DNA of 64,000 nucleotides. Source: DTDX01 sp964608455 (GTDB lineage: Archaea; Thermoproteota; Bathyarchaeia; 40CM-2-53-6; DTDX01). Shown here in pieces: positions 53,296-61,895 of this stretch. Location: NCBI GenBank assembly GCA_964608455.1, contig CAZSNM010000002.1, positions 1 to 64,000 on the forward strand. The letters are read 5' to 3'. Under the pieces are notes generated by a model. It was not told the origin of the DNA. It made no database searches and was given only the letters and a program-made list of their open reading frames with translations. A program made the translations under genes and the position numbers. The first letter of the stretch is position 1, and each line of letters starts with the position of its first letter.

Positions 53296-53718
53296 TTGAG
53301 ACAAAAAATTTTATGGAAAATAAGGCTTAAAACCAAAGATTTAATTTATGCAATTAAAAAAATGGAGAAGCCTAAAGCTTCAATAGCAACATTATTTATT
53401 GCAGTTCTTATCTTTTCAATATTTATTTTTTCCGGTGGAGTTTTTGCAGCCTTAGAAAAACCGTTAGCTTTGTTACCTTCTTCAACAGGTTGGACATTTA
53501 TTTATAGAGGTAATATTAATGTTCAAACTTTAAGCGAAAGCTTGGTTTCAGCCTTTCTATATTTAATAGGAGTTTTAGGTTTATATTTGCTTTATAGAAG
53601 CATAAAAACAGCTTATAGACCTAGAGAAGCTTACATTATGCTTATCATAGGGTTTACAATAACAATAATTTCTGTTTATTATCTAATTGTTTTATTGCAG
53701 CAAAAAATTTCTGGATGA
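53296..53718 (+). CDS. OST3/OST6-like oligosaccharyltransferase accessory membrane protein
   Basis: A 140-residue protein with three predicted helices: about 29-50, 79-99 and 112-135. The segment SGGVFAALEKPLALL, then TGWTFIYRGNINVQTLSESL, then YLIGVLGLYLLYRS follows the membrane part of OST3/OST6/MagT1: G-x-F near a Pro, a YI-x-G loop, Q-x-x-x-E-S and a long helix. The thioredoxin domain of eukaryotic OST3/6 is absent. TTG start with GGGTGGTG upstream. It would pair with AglB. Similarity is by pattern only. Confidence 0.6.
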   Translation: MRQKILWKIRLKTKDLIYAIKKMEKPKASIATLFIAVLIFSIFIFSGGVFAALEKPLALLPSSTGWTFIYRGNINVQTLSESLVSAFLYLIGVLGLYLLYRSIKTAYRPREAYIMLIIGFTITIISVYYLIVLLQQKISG

Positions 53719-53724
53719 ACTTTT

Positions 53725-54234
53725 TTACCACCAAAATTTCTTTAATTTTAATAAATAAGCTATACTATTAGTAAATAAATGAAGAAGTGGGGTGAACAAA
53801 AAAATAAAAAATAATACATTTAAATTTAACTTTGAAAATGGATAAGAAATTATTAATGCTCCATAAACAAAATCTAGTTGATCCATAAATGGAAGGGGAA
53901 AGCCAGGAGCTAAAACCAACCTTCTTTTAATAAAAGCCCCAAAAAGATCCCCTAATAAAGCGCCTAAACTACCTAAAACACCTATCAAAAAAAGATTAAA
54001 ATTTTTATTTAAAATTAAGCTTTCAATCATCGCTATTGATGAACCACATAAAAAACCTCCAATAAAACCTTCAATGGTTTTATTAGCTCCAAAAACTCTT
54101 TTTCCATCAAAAAAATTCTTGTTAAAATCTATGGGTCTTTTTCCATGAAAAATTACTGCGCTAGCATTTGCTATATAAGCTGGTAAAATAAATATTAAAG
54201 CTGAAAAGAAAGCTTCATTTATTTTAAACAGCAT
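53725..54234 (-). CDS. carS: CDP-archaeol synthase
   Basis: A 169-residue membrane enzyme that adds CTP to the unsaturated archaetidic-acid precursor in lipid synthesis. The signature NASAVIFHGKRPIDFNKNFF and GKRVFGANKTIEGFIGGF are near residues 23-55, with LGDLFGAFIKRRLVLAPG near 93 holding the metal residues. About five helices. It overlaps the radB gene by 11 bp. Confidence 0.93.
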   Translation of the reverse strand: MLFKINEAFFSALIFILPAYIANASAVIFHGKRPIDFNKNFFDGKRVFGANKTIEGFIGGFLCGSSIAMIESLILNKNFNLFLIGVLGSLGALLGDLFGAFIKRRLVLAPGFPLPFMDQLDFVYGALIISYPFSKLNLNVLFFIFLFTPLLHLFTNSIAYLLKLKKFWW

Positions 54235-54913
54235 TTATTAATCCCTCTTTTGCAAGTTTTAATTTACATTTAAGATTGAAGGCTTCCTTAAAGTTTAATC
54301 GTTCAACAATGGCTTCCTTAAAGTTTCCCTTAAGATTTCTTAATTTAATTATTGTTCCGCACCAATGAAAAAGAGTTCGTTTAGCTATAGGTTCTATATC
54401 AGCATAATTTAATAAGCTATGAACTTGACTTGTTAAAAGCACTGCTAAATTATGCTTTTTAGCTAATTCAGCTAAATAAGCTAATTGTCTATTTAAAGCT
54501 CTATTTAAAGCAAAACGCTCCTCTAAAGTTGAGGATTCTAATCTATAAAGTGTTGTAATAGAATCAACAACAATTAATACAACTGATTTAGATATATAAC
54601 TTTCTAAATTTTCTATTATTTGAGTTTGCTCAAAAAAAGTTTTTGGAGAAAAAACAAAAATAATAGATGAAATTTCATTTGCATTTAAACCTGCTATTTG
54701 AATAAATCGTTGAGGAGTAAAAGAGCAGTCAACATCTATATAAAGTGTTTTTAATGAGTTTTTAGCAGCTTCAACAGCTGTTTGAAGAATTAAGGTGGTT
54801 TTTCCTGTAGAAGCTTCTCCATAAATTAAAGTTAACTCTTCTAAGGCTAAACCACCATTTAACAATTTATCAAGGCAAGAAGATTTTGTAGAAAGAAATT
54901 TAGGCTTTAACAT
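54224..54913 (-). CDS. radB: RecA-family recombinase paralogue RadB
   Basis: A 229-residue RecA-fold ATPase. Walker A is in YGEASTGKTTLILQTAVEA near 31, Walker B in VVLIVVDSITTLYRLE near 110. It lacks the N-terminal helix-hairpin-helix domain of RadA, as RadB does. It may help RadA, as known for euryarchaeal RadB. Overlaps carS. Confidence 0.88.
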   Translation of the reverse strand: MLKPKFLSTKSSCLDKLLNGGLALEELTLIYGEASTGKTTLILQTAVEAAKNSLKTLYIDVDCSFTPQRFIQIAGLNANEISSIIFVFSPKTFFEQTQIIENLESYISKSVVLIVVDSITTLYRLESSTLEERFALNRALNRQLAYLAELAKKHNLAVLLTSQVHSLLNYADIEPIAKRTLFHWCGTIIKLRNLKGNFKEAIVERLNFKEAFNLKCKLKLAKEGLINAV

Positions 54914-55045
54914 TATTCACCTATTTTATTTGTTTCCTCTAAATCTTAATTGATGAAGAAGCTAAAATCTTTTTTAAGGTTAAATAAATAATTATTTTTA
55001 AGCATTCACCAATTTTAAAAAACTGTTTTAAGTTGGAAGATAAAA

Positions 55046-55876
55046 ATGTTTAAAAAGATTGGGGTAGTTTCCAGGTTAGATATTAAAGAAGCAATTAAGC
55101 TTTCAAATGAAGTTTTAAAATTTCTTTCAAAAAAAGGTTTAGAAGTTATTTTAGAAGAGGAATTGGCTAAAATTTTAGGGTTAAATTCTGGAGTGCCCCT
55201 TAATAAATTGAGTGCAGATTTAATTTTAACTATTGGTGGAGATGGAACAATCTTAAAAACATGCATGAATATTCCAAATCCTGAAACACCAATATTATCT
55301 GTGGATATGGGTAGAAGAGGTTATTTAACTGAAGTGCCTCCAGAACATACATTTGATGCAATTGAAGAATGTTTAGCTGGGAAATATAAAATAGAGGAAC
55401 ATTCAAAGCTTTCAGTTTTTTATGAAGAAAAGTTTCTGGTGGATGGATTAAATGAAGCTTTAATAACTTCAAAAACACCTTTAAAACCTCTTTATTTTGA
55501 TGTTTCAGCAGGAAGCTATAGGCTTATAGAGATTAGAGCGGATGGATTAATTGTGGCTACTCCTACAGGTTCTACAGCTCATGCCTTTTCAGCTGGAGGA
55601 CCAATTTTAGAAACAAATCTTGAAGCTTTTGATTTGGTTTTTATATGCCCTCTTAAACCTATAAGATCAATAATTATCCCGGATAGATTTGATGTAACTA
55701 TTAAAGTTTTAAATGAAAAGCTTGGAGCAGTATTAGTTGTGGATGGATGTTATATAAAGGAGCTTCCAATTAACTCTAGGGTTTTAGTGAAAAAATCTAT
55801 TCATAAAGCCTTGTTTATAAGGTTTGAAACAAAATTTTTATGTAGAAGATTATCAAGATTAGTTTCAAGAATGTGA
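55046..55876 (+). CDS. nadK: NAD kinase
   Basis: A 276-residue inorganic polyphosphate/ATP-NAD kinase making NADP. The diagnostic TIGGDGTILK lies near residue 66, followed by DMGRRGYLTEVPPE near 92 and the NAD site TPTGSTAHAFSAGGPIL near 173. It starts with ATG 55046 and is followed by nob1 33 bp later. Confidence 0.93.
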   Translation: MFKKIGVVSRLDIKEAIKLSNEVLKFLSKKGLEVILEEELAKILGLNSGVPLNKLSADLILTIGGDGTILKTCMNIPNPETPILSVDMGRRGYLTEVPPEHTFDAIEECLAGKYKIEEHSKLSVFYEEKFLVDGLNEALITSKTPLKPLYFDVSAGSYRLIEIRADGLIVATPTGSTAHAFSAGGPILETNLEAFDLVFICPLKPIRSIIIPDRFDVTIKVLNEKLGAVLVVDGCYIKELPINSRVLVKKSIHKALFIRFETKFLCRRLSRLVSRM

Positions 55877-55909
55877 AATTTATTTTTAATTTGACTTATA
55901 AATAGGAAG

Positions 55910-56434
55910 TTGAAAAAGAGAAAAATGCTTAAAAAAATTTTGATTTTAGATTCATCAGCATTTTTTGCAGGTTTTGATTTATCTTTAATAAATTTTCAAG
56001 CTTATTCTACACCTTTAATAATTGAAGAATTACCTAAAGAAGGTTCTATAGCTTTAAGAGTTAAAGCTTTACAAGAAGCTGGAAAATTAAGCATTAAAAA
56101 GCCAAATGAGGAATCTAAAAGAAAAGTTTGTGAAATGGCGGTTAAAGTTGGAGATAAAATTGTGCTTTCCGAAGCCGATTTACAATTGTTAGCTTTAGCT
56201 TTTGAATTGAAAAATAAAGGTTTCAAACCAGTTATATTAACAGATGATTACGCTATTCAAAATGTTGCTTATTTTCTTCAACTTGATTTTTCTTCAATAA
56301 CTACATTTGGAATTTCAAAACCTTTAAAATGGATTATTTATTGTCCAGCGTGTTTTAAAAAATATAATGAAGGGGGAAAAACAATTTGTGATATATGCGG
56401 AGCAAAACTAAAGCGAAAAGCAAAAAGAAATTAA
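55910..56434 (+). CDS. nob1: rRNA maturation endonuclease Nob1
   Basis: A 174-residue PIN-domain nuclease that cuts the 3' end of 16S rRNA precursors. The metal-binding Asp is in ILILDSSAFFAGFD near 12, further acidic residues in LSEADLQLLALAFEL near 84 and LTDDYAIQNVA near 111. The C-terminal zinc ribbon is YCPACFKKY and CDICGAKLKRK. Start TTG 55910 or ATG 55925. Its end overlaps the convergent methyltransferase by 4 bp. Confidence 0.92.
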   Translation: MKKRKMLKKILILDSSAFFAGFDLSLINFQAYSTPLIIEELPKEGSIALRVKALQEAGKLSIKKPNEESKRKVCEMAVKVGDKIVLSEADLQLLALAFELKNKGFKPVILTDDYAIQNVAYFLQLDFSSITTFGISKPLKWIIYCPACFKKYNEGGKTICDICGAKLKRKAKRN

Positions 56435-57609
56435 TTTTTTCTAAATTTAGCTATAAAGAAACCTAACCCATGGATATGTGGATGAAAACGTTGAAGTTTT
56501 TCAGCATTTAAAAAAAGTTGAAGTCCAGGTGAACCTAGAAAAAAATTTTGTGTTTCAATTTTTAATGAACATTCATCTTCAACAAATTTAGCTATTTCTT
56601 CACATTCCTCAATTGTTACAGTGCATACACTATATACTAAAACACCGTTTGGTTTAAGAACTTTAGAGGCTGCTTTAATAAATTGTTTTTGATACTCAGA
56701 TAAGTTTAAAATATCTTTCATAGAGGTAAAATCAAAAAGTTTAGGTGTAACGCCTAAAGCGCTGCAGGGAGGATCAACCAAGCATTTATCAACCCTTAAA
56801 GATGGAAAATCCTTATCGATATATCTTGAATCATGAATAATTAAAGTTGCGATTTTACAGTTTAAACGAGCTAAATTTTTTCTTGTAGTTTCTATTTTTT
56901 TCTTATTTCTATCAACACCTATAACTAAACCTTTATTTTCCATTAATTGAATTATATGAGAAAGTTTTCCTCCTGGTGCACAGCAAACATCTAAAATTTT
57001 TTCTTCAGGTTTAGGATCAAGAATTCTGCTGGTTAAAATTGCTGGAAAAGATTGAGGATATATAAAACCCTTTTTATATTCTTCAGTTTCTCTAAAACTT
57101 GGAATTTTATATTTTGAATAAAGCACTTCAACAGCTAGTCCCTTTCTAAACTGAAGAATTTGAGTTTCATTCATTCTAGCTATTCCACTACCAACTTCTT
57201 GATTTAATTCATCAACAATTGTAACTTTATCTCCTATTTTTATTCCTTTACAATTTATAATTCCAGGAGCATATACATGAGCTCCTTGCAAAACGGATTC
57301 TGCAGTAAATTTATCAACAATCACATGTTTATCAAAAATAGGAATTTCAAAAGGTCCCTCAACAGGAATATAAAGAGCTTCAGGAATGTTTTTATCAATT
57401 TCAACTTGAAAACCTTTATTTCTTAAGGATTTTAAAACATCATTTGGATTCGCTTTTAAAGTGTTAACTCTAAAGTAATATTTTTTTCCAGGTGTTTTAA
57501 GAGCTTTAAGAACGAGCTCTAATTCATTTTGATAAACTTTTTTAAGAGCATTAATAACATCCTTAGAAAACTTCCATCTTTTTGAAAGTTCATCAATTGT
57601 TAATGACAT
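56431..57609 (-). CDS. RNA (cytosine-C5)-methyltransferase with inserted PUA domain (NSUN6-like)
   Basis: A 392-residue Sun/NSUN protein. FRVNTLKANPNDVL near residue 46 opens it; a PUA domain spans about 90-165 (VHAYAPGI-like VYAPGIINCKGIKIGDKVTI and QILQFRKGLAVEV); SAM motif DVCCAPGGKLSHI near 214. The two catalytic Cys are in VDPPCSALGV near 282 and YSVCTVTIEECEE near 335. Domain order is that of NSUN6, which modifies tRNA. It lies 2 nt after the phosphoesterase gene on the same strand. Confidence 0.92.
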   Translation of the reverse strand: MSLTIDELSKRWKFSKDVINALKKVYQNELELVLKALKTPGKKYYFRVNTLKANPNDVLKSLRNKGFQVEIDKNIPEALYIPVEGPFEIPIFDKHVIVDKFTAESVLQGAHVYAPGIINCKGIKIGDKVTIVDELNQEVGSGIARMNETQILQFRKGLAVEVLYSKYKIPSFRETEEYKKGFIYPQSFPAILTSRILDPKPEEKILDVCCAPGGKLSHIIQLMENKGLVIGVDRNKKKIETTRKNLARLNCKIATLIIHDSRYIDKDFPSLRVDKCLVDPPCSALGVTPKLFDFTSMKDILNLSEYQKQFIKAASKVLKPNGVLVYSVCTVTIEECEEIAKFVEDECSLKIETQNFFLGSPGLQLFLNAEKLQRFHPHIHGLGFFIAKFRKN

Positions 57610-57611
57610 TT

Positions 57612-58109
57612 TTAAGTTAATTTAACTATGTTTACTTTTTTAGTTTCAACTTCAACTATAGCTAAAGAAGATTCACCACTTAAATACCCGCATACTTCAC
57701 CAGGATTTATAACTAGGGTTTTTCCAATTTCAGAAATATCTATTTTATGAGTGTGACCATAAGCTACCAGATTAAAAATACCGCATTCAATAATTGTATC
57801 TAAAAGATCTTTGTTTTCTCCATGAATTAAAGCTATTTTGAATCCATTAATATTTAGCTTAACGAATTCTCCTCTAATTTCTTTACCAACTTCTAAAAAA
57901 GCTTTTCTTAATAATTCTTTTTCGGCATCATTATTTCCATAAACACCAATCATTTTAGCATTTAAATTTTTAAATGAAGAAGCTACAAAAGGTGCGCAAT
58001 AATCTCCACAATGTAAAACTAACTCAACTTTTTCAATATTTAACTTTTCTATAGCTTTATTTATTAACGGTAATCTATCATGAGTATCTGAAATTATTCC
58101 AATACGCAT
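57612..58109 (-). CDS. YfcE/MJ0936-type metallophosphodiesterase
   Basis: A 165-residue calcineurin-fold phosphodiesterase. Metal motifs in order: ISDTHDRLP at residue 5, HCGDYCAPF near 33, YGNNDAEKE near 58, LIHGENKD near 92 and YGHTHKIDI near 113. I start it at ATG 58109, preceded by AGGGGATT; an in-frame start at 58130 is less likely. Substrate unknown. Co-transcribed with the RNA methyltransferase. Confidence 0.9.
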   Translation of the reverse strand: MRIGIISDTHDRLPLINKAIEKLNIEKVELVLHCGDYCAPFVASSFKNLNAKMIGVYGNNDAEKELLRKAFLEVGKEIRGEFVKLNINGFKIALIHGENKDLLDTIIECGIFNLVAYGHTHKIDISEIGKTLVINPGEVCGYLSGESSLAIVEVETKKVNIVKLT

Positions 58110-58217
58110 TTCTAATCCCCTTTTTAGCATTAAACTATGAAGCTTAAATTTATATTTTTTATCTTCTATTAATCATTAACATTACGTTAGGAAGAAATAA
58201 AAATAAAGGCGAGAGTT

Positions 58218-58652
58218 TTGGATAGTTTTTTAGTTTCAAAAAAAGGTGTTACGCTTAAAACTTTAATAACATTCATTAAAAAATGTGGGGAAACTGGTGA
58301 AGATGGAGCAATTGGCATTTTTCTCGGAATAGTAAGAGGAAAAACCCATCAAAAAGAAAAAGTAAAGCATTTAGAGTTTGATGCCTATAGAGAGAAGGCT
58401 GAGGAAGCATTTAAAAAAATAGCTGAAGAAGCTAAAAAGCTCTATGGAGTAAATAATATTTTAATTCATCATGTTACAGGTAAAGTCAGGGTTGGAGAAA
58501 GAATAATGATAGTGGCAGTTTCAGGAAAATCCAGAAAAAATGTTTTTCCAGCTTTAGAAGATATTGTTGAAAAAGTAAAGAAAGAAGCATTAATATGGAA
58601 AAAAGAAACTTTGGAAGATGGAAAGTCTTATTGGATTGAATATAAAGGTTAA
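58218..58652 (+). CDS. moaE: Molybdopterin synthase catalytic subunit MoaE
   Basis: A 144-residue subunit that adds the dithiolene sulfurs to precursor Z. LGIVRGKTHQ near residue 39, LEFDAYREKAEEAF near 52, IHHVTGKVRVGE near 83 and the C-terminal IWKKETLEDGKSYWIE carry the family's active residues. TTG start at 58218. The tungsten aldehyde oxidoreductase at 12004 would need this cofactor. MoaD is not seen here. Confidence 0.92.
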   Translation: MDSFLVSKKGVTLKTLITFIKKCGETGEDGAIGIFLGIVRGKTHQKEKVKHLEFDAYREKAEEAFKKIAEEAKKLYGVNNILIHHVTGKVRVGERIMIVAVSGKSRKNVFPALEDIVEKVKKEALIWKKETLEDGKSYWIEYKG

Positions 58653-58811
58653 TTATGAATATTAAAGGGTTTAATGAAAGGGTCAAATTTAAAATCTTTA
58701 TTTTAATTCAAAATATCTTGTTACACATAAAATATCATTTTTAAAACCATATATAATGAAGCTTGATTAACAAAAACATTTTTGGAAACTAATTATAATA
58801 AGAATAATTTA

Positions 58812-59450
58812 TTAGAAGAAATTTAACGCAGCTTTATAAGAAGCTTCAATATGTTTTTTAGCATTTTTAAAAACTGGTTCTTCATGACCAGCTAAAAGAA
58901 ACTCTGCATCTAGATTTGTTAACCTTTTTAATGAATTAATTAAGGCTTTAAAGTTTCCAGTAGGCAGATCTGTTCTACCAAAAAAACCTCCGGGGAAAAC
59001 TGTATCTCCTGAAAAAAGAATCTTATTTTTTTCCTCATATATACAAATGCTTCCTGCTGTATGTCCTGGTGTATGAAGAACCGTTAATTCTCCTTCACCA
59101 ATTGAGATCACATTATTATCTTCAACAAATGAAGTCAATGATTTATTCGTTAAAAAGGGGAGTTTAAAATCAAGTTTATGAATAAAGATTTTTGGTTTAA
59201 AATATCGAAGAATTTCTCTTAATCCTCCAGTATGATCAAGATGATTATGTGTTAAAACTACTTGCTCAATATTTCGTATTAAAAGCTTATCTAAATAAGG
59301 TTTAATACTGTTTTCAGTTAAACCATTTCCACAATCAATTAAAGTTGGTTTCCCCCTATTGATAATATAAATATTTGAACATAACCCAATTCCCTGAACT
59401 AGATAAATTTCTTTAAGGGATGGATGGAAATTCTCTAGAGTAAAAAGCAT
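58812..59450 (-). CDS. Metallo-beta-lactamase-fold hydrolase
   Basis: A 212-residue MBL protein of glyoxalase II-like layout. Metal motif LTHNHLDHTGG (HxHxDH) near residue 62, LHTPGHTAGSICIY near 130, SGDTVFPGGFFGR near 151 and a final LAGHEEP near 190. Substrate cannot be determined; thioesters such as hydroxyacyl-glutathione analogues are typical of the group. It is divergent from larE. Confidence 0.88.
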   Translation of the reverse strand: MLFTLENFHPSLKEIYLVQGIGLCSNIYIINRGKPTLIDCGNGLTENSIKPYLDKLLIRNIEQVVLTHNHLDHTGGLREILRYFKPKIFIHKLDFKLPFLTNKSLTSFVEDNNVISIGEGELTVLHTPGHTAGSICIYEEKNKILFSGDTVFPGGFFGRTDLPTGNFKALINSLKRLTNLDAEFLLAGHEEPVFKNAKKHIEASYKAALNFF

Positions 59451-59543
59451 ATTTTTAATTCCCTCAAGGCTTTTTAATAAAAGCTACATTTATTTATTTT
59501 TTATCTTTAAATAGTTTTTTAGTAATAAAGGAGATTTAAAGAA

Positions 59544-60377
59544 ATGAATGAAAACATTGAAGAAAAACTTGCTCGTTTAATAAATATTTTAAAAAATAAA
59601 GAAAGTGTTCTTATAGCTTTTTCTGGAGGAGTTGATAGTGCTGTTGTTGCAGCTACAGCTAAAATAGCTTTAAAAAATAAAGCATTAGCTGTAACAATAA
59701 ATTCTCCGCTTATTTTACAAGAGGAAATTGAAGAAGCCATTAAGGTAGCTAGAGAAATAGAGATTGATCATATAGTTTTAGATGGAAATGAGCTTGAAGA
59801 TCCTAATTTCATCTGTAACCCAATAAACAGATGCTATTTTTGCAAAAAGAATTTGGCTATTAAATTAAAGAATTTAGCTGAAGAAAAAGGGCTTAAAAAT
59901 ATAGTTGATGGAACTAATATTGATGATCTTAAGGATTATAGACCTGGACGAGTAGCCTTAAGCGAAGCAGGAATAGAAAGCCCTTTAGTCGAGGCGGGAT
60001 TAACAAAAAAAGATGTAAGAGAAATAGCAAGAATTCTTGGTTTATCTATAGCTGATAAGCCCTCTTCAGCTTGTTTAGCTTCCAGAATCCCTTACGGCCA
60101 AAAAATAACATTGGAAAAAATTAAAAGAATAGCTGAAGCTGAAAAAATTATTAAAGAAATAGTTAAAGTGAAACAGGTGAGAGTTAGAGATCATGAACCT
60201 ATAGCTAGAATAGAAGTTGACCCAAATGAAAGAAGACTATTTTTTAATGAAAAAATTATGGATGAAGTGTCTCAAAAGATACAGAAGTTAGGATTTAAAT
60301 TTGTAGCTTTAGAATTAAGCGGTTATATTCAAGGAAGCTTAAATAAAATGTTAAATAATAAAAATTCTATGCAATAA
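59544..60377 (+). CDS. larE: LarE-type ATP-dependent sacrificial sulfur transferase
   Basis: A 277-residue PP-loop protein. SGGVDSAVVAATAKIAL near residue 28 binds ATP; NRCYFCKKNLAIKLK near 93, DGTNIDDLKDYRPGRVALSE near 120 and KPSSACLASRIPYGQKITL near 172 are typical. The Cys of SSACLAS is in the position of the LarE Cys that gives up its sulfur to the nickel-pincer cofactor. LarB, LarC and LarA are not in the window. A TudS-like desulfidase follows. Confidence 0.88.
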   Translation: MNENIEEKLARLINILKNKESVLIAFSGGVDSAVVAATAKIALKNKALAVTINSPLILQEEIEEAIKVAREIEIDHIVLDGNELEDPNFICNPINRCYFCKKNLAIKLKNLAEEKGLKNIVDGTNIDDLKDYRPGRVALSEAGIESPLVEAGLTKKDVREIARILGLSIADKPSSACLASRIPYGQKITLEKIKRIAEAEKIIKEIVKVKQVRVRDHEPIARIEVDPNERRLFFNEKIMDEVSQKIQKLGFKFVALELSGYIQGSLNKMLNNKNSMQ

Positions 60378-60501
60378 AAGATTTTTCATTTGTCTTTGCA
60401 AGTTTTCTAAATATAATTTTCTTCATTTAATAATAAAAAGAAAAACAAATAAGCTTGCTTATATTTAACGTTATCAAAATTAAGTTGGGAGAAGTTTAAA
60501 A

Positions 60502-60999
60502 ATGATTGATGATGGAAGAAGCGGTAAAGTAATATTTTTGGTTCATTGTATAATTAATTCAAATTCTATTTGTATTGGCCCAAAAACTCCTAGTATATGG
60601 CCAGCTATGGTGAATGAAATTGTTGAATTACTAATGAAGAATAAAATCGGGATTATTCAATTACCTTGTCCAGAACAATTAGTTTTTGGTTTAGTACGAA
60701 ATGAAGCCTCAAAAATTCAGATCGATACACCAGAATTTAGAGAATACTGTAAAAAAATAGCTGAATCAACAGTAAATTTAATTGAGGAATATATTAAAAA
60801 TGGATTTAAAGTTATTGGTTTTTTAGGTAAAAGAGGAAGCCCAACCTGTAACGTTTTAGGTGAAGAAAAAGGAATTTTAATTGAAGAGTTAATTAATATG
60901 ATGGATAAAAGGAAAATTAAAGTTTGCTTAATGGATTTTGAAAGAACTGAAGTTGAAAAATGTTTAGATAAATTGAGGAAAGCTATATATTCTTCCTAA
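60502..60999 (+). CDS. TudS-related putative desulfidase (CD3072-like)
   Basis: A 165-residue protein with three conserved-looking Cys segments: LVHCIINSNSIC near residue 15, IQLPCPEQLVFG near 53 and GSPTCNVL near 116. This Cys layout and the QLPCPE motif match the TudS/CD3072 group, related to 2-thiouracil desulfidase, where three Cys hold a [4Fe-4S] cluster that takes sulfur from a substrate. It lies 124 bp after larE on the same strand. Its substrate is unknown. Confidence 0.72.
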   Translation: MIDDGRSGKVIFLVHCIINSNSICIGPKTPSIWPAMVNEIVELLMKNKIGIIQLPCPEQLVFGLVRNEASKIQIDTPEFREYCKKIAESTVNLIEEYIKNGFKVIGFLGKRGSPTCNVLGEEKGILIEELINMMDKRKIKVCLMDFERTEVEKCLDKLRKAIYSS

Positions 61000-61080
61000 A
61001 GTTAAAAACGATTGTAATTTAAAATTTAAAAAAGAATGAAGAGGTTTTTACAATTTATTTATCATTATGTTAATTTTTAT

Positions 61081-61176
61081 TTATTTTACTTTTAACTTGT
61101 TCCTAGTTAAGATGAGTGCTATTGCTGTTGCAGCTGCGATTCCAGCTGCTCCTAACAAAATTTCTTTCTTTCCCAT
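61081..61176 (-). CDS. Tiny single-helix membrane protein
   Basis: A 31-residue ORF read by eye: MGKKEILLGAAGIAAATAIA followed by LILTRNKLKVK. One Ala-rich membrane helix is flanked by basic ends. A consensus GGAGGTGA lies 8 nt before ATG 61176, stronger than those of most genes here, which supports translation. It follows tbp by 36 bp on the same strand. Function unknown. Confidence 0.6.
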   Translation of the reverse strand: MGKKEILLGAAGIAAATAIALILTRNKLKVK

Positions 61177-61212
61177 TTTTAACTTTCACCTCCAATTTTT
61201 TATCTTAATAAT

Positions 61213-61815
61213 TTAAACAGGAATTAATTGAGGCTCAATTAATTCTTCTGTTTTCAAAGTTTCATGAGATATAGCTCCTTTTCTTGATAAATTCTCAAAT
61301 AGAAAGGTTATCGCATGTTTAGCTTCCTCTTCGTTTTTTGCTCCAGCACAAACAATTTTTCCACTAGCAAATAAAAGCGCTGAAACCTCAGGTTTTTCCA
61401 TTTTATATATTAATGCTGGAAATTGATCGGGTTCATAAATTGTTTTTTCCAATATAAATGCTGTTTTTTCTAAATCGATTTTTCCAGAAAGCTCTCCTGT
61501 AGCAACAACATTTTGAATATCTATTTTTGGTTGATTAACAATTAATAAACCATTTTGCTTAAGCGTTTCAACAATTTTAATTATGGCTTTTTTAGCTTCC
61601 TTTTCTGATTTAGCTCCTGTACAAATTATTTTTCCTGAATTAAATATTAAAACCGATGTTTTAGGTTTTTTTAGTCGATAAATTATTCCTGGAAACTCTT
61701 GAGGTCTATAAGCAGCACCTTGAGAAAATTTAAGTATTGTATCTAAATCTAGTTGTTGCTTTAAATCCCCTGAAGCCACAACATTCTTTATTTCTATTGT
61801 AAATTTTGGTTGCAT
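61213..61815 (-). CDS. tbp: TATA-binding protein
   Basis: A 200-residue basal transcription factor made of two matching repeats. IKNVVASGDLKQQLDLDTI pairs with IQNVVATGELSGKIDLEKT, and TSVLIFNSGKIICTGAKSE with VSALLFASGKIVCAGAKNE. It has an acidic C-terminal tail (LKTEELIEPQ). Start chosen at ATG 61815 with AGGTGAGG upstream; GTG 61827 is also in frame. Repeats around its own TATA box suggest self-regulation. Confidence 0.95.
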   Translation of the reverse strand: MQPKFTIEIKNVVASGDLKQQLDLDTILKFSQGAAYRPQEFPGIIYRLKKPKTSVLIFNSGKIICTGAKSEKEAKKAIIKIVETLKQNGLLIVNQPKIDIQNVVATGELSGKIDLEKTAFILEKTIYEPDQFPALIYKMEKPEVSALLFASGKIVCAGAKNEEEAKHAITFLFENLSRKGAISHETLKTEELIEPQLIPV

Positions 61816-61844
61816 CACTTTCCTCACCTATGTAGTTATGTAGT

Positions 61845-61886
61845 ACAAAACTACTATATAAATGTTTCTCTGAAGAACAAAACTAC
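61845..61886 (-). promoter_or_regulatory. tbp promoter with direct repeats flanking the TATA box
   Basis: The minus-strand TATA box is CATTTATATAG (about 61854-61864). The 10-bp word ACAAAACTAC occurs at 61845-61854 and again at 61877-61886, one copy on each side of the TATA box. GTAGT words at 61832-61843 extend the pattern as partial inverted copies. This is a likely operator. Confidence 0.5.
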
Positions 61887-61895
61887 AACTAAAAA

